The notes under the pieces were generated by a model that was given only the letters and a program-made list of their open reading frames with translations, did not search any database and had not been told where the DNA came from. DNA of 64,000 nucleotides from an uncultured Chloroflexota bacterium (GTDB lineage Bacteria > Chloroflexota > Anaerolineae > Anaerolineales > Anaerolineaceae), in contig CADACE010000004.1 of NCBI GenBank assembly GCA_902786265.1, positions 62,001 through 126,000 on the forward strand. Direction: 5' to 3'. Every line of letters starts with the position of its first letter. Positions within the stretch are counted from its first letter, which is position 1. Of the stretch, positions 62,108-64,000 are shown one piece after another. Both the position numbers and the translations under genes were made by a program.

Positions 62108-62644
62108 ATGGAAAAGATGGACGTCTGCGGTAAGGAATACAAAATTATCAGGTTGCTCGGTCACGGGAAGGGCGGTTATTCCTATCTCGCCGAGTGTGAG
62201 GATCAGATGGTTGTCGTCAAACAGATCCATCACGAACCCTGTGATTATTATTCCTTCGGTAACAAAATAGAAGCCGAACGCAATGATTATGGAAGGCTGA
62301 AAAACGCGGGGATCAGAATTCCGAAAATGCTTGCCATTGATATCGGGGCAGAACGGATCGTAAAAGAGTATATTGAAGGAAAAACTATTTTTGAGCTTGT
62401 TCGGGATAGCATATCAGTGGATTTATACCTGAATCAGGTACGGGAAATGGCGGAAATTGCGAAAACATCCGGTATCAATATTGATTATTTCCCGACCAAT
62501 TTTGTTGTAAGAAATGATTTGATCTGGTACGTTGATTATGAATGCAGCGGTTATATGGAAGAATGGAACTTCGAAAACTGGGGAATAAAATACTGGAGCA
62601 AAACGCCGGAATTTGAGGAATATCTGCGGCATCTGTCTGAATAA
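62108..62644 (+). CDS. Small atypical protein-kinase-fold protein
   Basis: Minimal kinase-like protein of 178 residues. Seen: a glycine loop LLGHGKGGYSYLAE, the ATP lysine in MVVVKQI, a hinge KEYIEGKTIFEL, a catalytic loop in altered form (GINIDYFPTNFVV, aspartate and asparagine kept, HRD histidine lost) and a metal aspartate in WYVDYECSG in place of DFG. Compared with standard kinases the C lobe is very short. Similar proteins occur as phosphotransferases of small substrates. One base separates it from the methyltransferase. Confidence 0.72.
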   Translation: MEKMDVCGKEYKIIRLLGHGKGGYSYLAECEDQMVVVKQIHHEPCDYYSFGNKIEAERNDYGRLKNAGIRIPKMLAIDIGAERIVKEYIEGKTIFELVRDSISVDLYLNQVREMAEIAKTSGINIDYFPTNFVVRNDLIWYVDYECSGYMEEWNFENWGIKYWSKTPEFEEYLRHLSE

Positions 62645-62682
62645 ACAACAGAAGAAAGTTCTCTGTGCCTGATGGAGGATAA

Positions 62683-63531
62683 ATGAAAGCAAAACTGTTA
62701 ACGAATACGAAAAAGACCTGTGTGCTGATATTTTTACTGCTGCTATTGGTTCACGCTATTGAAGCGATCGTCTTAAGAATGGACGAGACTGTTTTTGCTG
62801 AAAATTTCATCAACAAGGTTTTCGGGATCATTGTGATGGCAATTGTTCTGAAAATGCTGGATTGGGGATGGAATGATATCGGTTTTTCTCGAAAAGGTCC
62901 GGGTAAGGGTATTTTGACAGGATTCTCTTTGGCCGTGGTATCGTTTTTGATCGCGTTCCTTGCGGAAATCTTTATTCTGATGAAGCAGGGCAATCATATC
63001 CGAATCGGATTCTTTGTAACCGGTTTTTCCCTGACAGGGGATACCGTTATTAATAATGGTATCGGTTTTATCCTGATGTGTATTTTCTTCAATATCATCA
63101 ATGTGATCATGGAAGAAGGCATTTTCCGCGGATTGTTCTATGGGATACTGCGGACGGATCATTCCATGAAAATATCCATACTGATTCAGGCGCTGTTTTT
63201 TGGTTTATGGCATGTTGTGACACCGCTGCATAATCTGATCGACGGTGACATGAATTATGCATCATTCGCCGGGATGAGCATCGGATATATCATTCTTGCC
63301 GGATTGATGGGGATCAAATGGGGATTGCTGTACCGGATGACCGGAAATCTTTACGTAGGCATGACCGATCATTTTTGCAACAATTGCATTGCCACAAATC
63401 TTCTGCATGTTGTAACTGATAACGGAATCGATGAACTGATGATCGTCAGAGTTCTGATCGCGCAGATGCTGTCATTTTTTATTGTTTTTGTGTTATGGAA
63501 GAAAAAACGAAATGATGGAGCAAAATCTTGA
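62683..63531 (+). CDS. CPBP-family intramembrane metalloprotease
   Basis: CAAX-protease/bacteriocin-processing (ABI) membrane protein, 282 residues, about eight spans. The catalytic motifs are IMEEGIFRGLFYGILR (EExxxR) and FGLWHVVTPLHNL (FxxxH), with YVGMTDHFCNN toward the end. Known relatives cleave prenylated proteins, anti-sigma factors or protect against own bacteriocins. GGAGG precedes the ATG by about six bases. No bacteriocin gene is visible. Confidence 0.88.
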   Translation: MKAKLLTNTKKTCVLIFLLLLLVHAIEAIVLRMDETVFAENFINKVFGIIVMAIVLKMLDWGWNDIGFSRKGPGKGILTGFSLAVVSFLIAFLAEIFILMKQGNHIRIGFFVTGFSLTGDTVINNGIGFILMCIFFNIINVIMEEGIFRGLFYGILRTDHSMKISILIQALFFGLWHVVTPLHNLIDGDMNYASFAGMSIGYIILAGLMGIKWGLLYRMTGNLYVGMTDHFCNNCIATNLLHVVTDNGIDELMIVRVLIAQMLSFFIVFVLWKKKRNDGAKS

Positions 63532-63734
63532 AAATGGCTGACTCGTATCATGGCAGTGTTATTACAGGATTCATAAGAAACTAACGACAGTGGTGCCTGT
63601 ATGAATGATTTTCGCCCGAAAAACACAATGTTACGAATCGTATCATTGATGTGACAGAGCGTTTCTTGCGAAATTTTATGTCCTTTGGTATTTTTGAAAA
63701 AAAGCTTTACGGTTGAAAAGAAAGGACATAAAAA

Positions 63735-64000
63735 ATGAAAAAGAAAAGAATAAAGGATTTTTTACCGGGGATCATGTTTACCACAGCATTTGTTATCTGG
63801 ACTGCATTGATACAGATCATAGATGTACAGCCTGTCGGACAAAACGGGACAAACATCGGTTTTGCCGCATTTAATAAACTGTTTCATCAATTGACCGGTG
63901 TACATATGGCTATATATACAATTACAGACTGGCTGGGCCTGGTACCCATCGCTGTCTGCATGGTGTTCGGCGGGATCGGATTCGTTCAATGGGTCCGGCG
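63735..64000 (+). CDS. PAP2-like membrane phosphatase (partial, cut by right edge)
   Basis: Only the first 88 residues are in view. AAAGGA is eight bases before the ATG. The visible part has two membrane segments (FTTAFVIWTALIQIIDV and WLGLVPIAVCMVFGGIGFV) and a loop NGTNIGFAAFNKLFHQLTG, a pattern I associate with PAP2-family proteins of Firmicutes. The PAP2 motifs would lie past the edge, so the call is provisional. Confidence 0.6.
   Translation, partial: MKKKRIKDFLPGIMFTTAFVIWTALIQIIDVQPVGQNGTNIGFAAFNKLFHQLTGVHMAIYTITDWLGLVPIAVCMVFGGIGFVQWVR

Noticed and set aside
1..64000. CRISPR array, prophage or insertion sequence
   Set aside because: No regularly spaced repeats, phage structural genes, integrase or transposase were seen.

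Overview
The window reads as one chromosomal segment of an anaerobic bacterium, most likely an Anaerolineae-type member of Chloroflexota. This is an inference. It rests on a topoisomerase I with an N-terminal zinc-ribbon (DUF5679-like) module, a secreted NBR1-Ig-like protein, the order ffh-rpsP-khpA-rimM-dprA-manC-topA-tatD, and a short FMN-type isopentenyl diphosphate isomerase. Several blocks (the B12 locus, the selenium/molybdenum locus and the right-hand accessory block) also have close counterparts in Clostridia and may have been exchanged with them. No rRNA, tRNA, CRISPR array, transposase or prophage was seen.

1-14.9 kb (minus strand): a long B12 operon read leftward from a cobalamin riboswitch with an intrinsic terminator. 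Its order is a cobaltochelatase-like CbiK carrying a signal peptide, a secreted two-repeat (NEAT-like) protein, an Fe-siderophore/B12-type ABC importer (binding protein, permease, ATPase with an extra C-terminal domain), then cbiA, cbiC, cbiD, cbiF, cbiG, cbiH, a three-domain cbiJ-cbiE-cbiT fusion, cbiB and cobD (cut by the edge). Together they cover most of the anaerobic corrin route; cbiL and cbiP are not in view.

15-25.8 kb: a secreted papain-like protease (minus strand), then a plus-strand housekeeping run: SRP GTPase, S16, KhpA, RimM, DprA, mannose-1-phosphate guanylyltransferase, TopA, TatD and a small secreted protein of unknown function. A structured RNA element lies between ffh and rpsP.

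25.9-34.6 kb: a selenium-dependent molybdenum hydroxylase cluster: a fused [2Fe-2S]/molybdopterin xanthine dehydrogenase, SsnA, YgfK, a MocA-type cytidylyltransferase and a class IV aminotransferase. A promoter, a folded leader resembling the Moco riboswitch and a terminator precede it.

34.6-46.8 kb: a REPIN-like inverted repeat, glutamate racemase, a membrane glycosyltransferase, an orphan protein, a DUF554 membrane protein and a Nudix hydrolase. A seven-gene operon follows: type 2 IDI, polyprenyl synthase, FolE, a HAD protein, an NBR1-Ig-like secreted protein, a sugar-kinase-like APH protein and a PAP2 phosphatase.

46.8-57.6 kb: hom and asd (minus strand) behind a previously unannotated threonine/isoleucine-type leader peptide and attenuator; dut; ndk, a TPR protein and rpoD; degV; a membrane-anchored protein; an AEC transporter; a GlsB-like membrane protein; a cold-shock protein; and trmFO.

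57.6-64 kb: an accessory plus-strand block of TetR regulator, GNAT acetyltransferase, MFS exporter, DUF998, DUF3795, SAM methyltransferase, an atypical small kinase, a CPBP protease and a PAP2 protein cut by the right edge.

The most notable signals are the threonine attenuator at about 48.9-49.1 kb, the selenium/molybdenum locus with its putative cofactor-sensing leader, and the extracytoplasmic chelatase/uptake module at the head of the B12 operon. Start codons were chosen by hand from ribosome-binding sites and overlaps, and no database search was possible.
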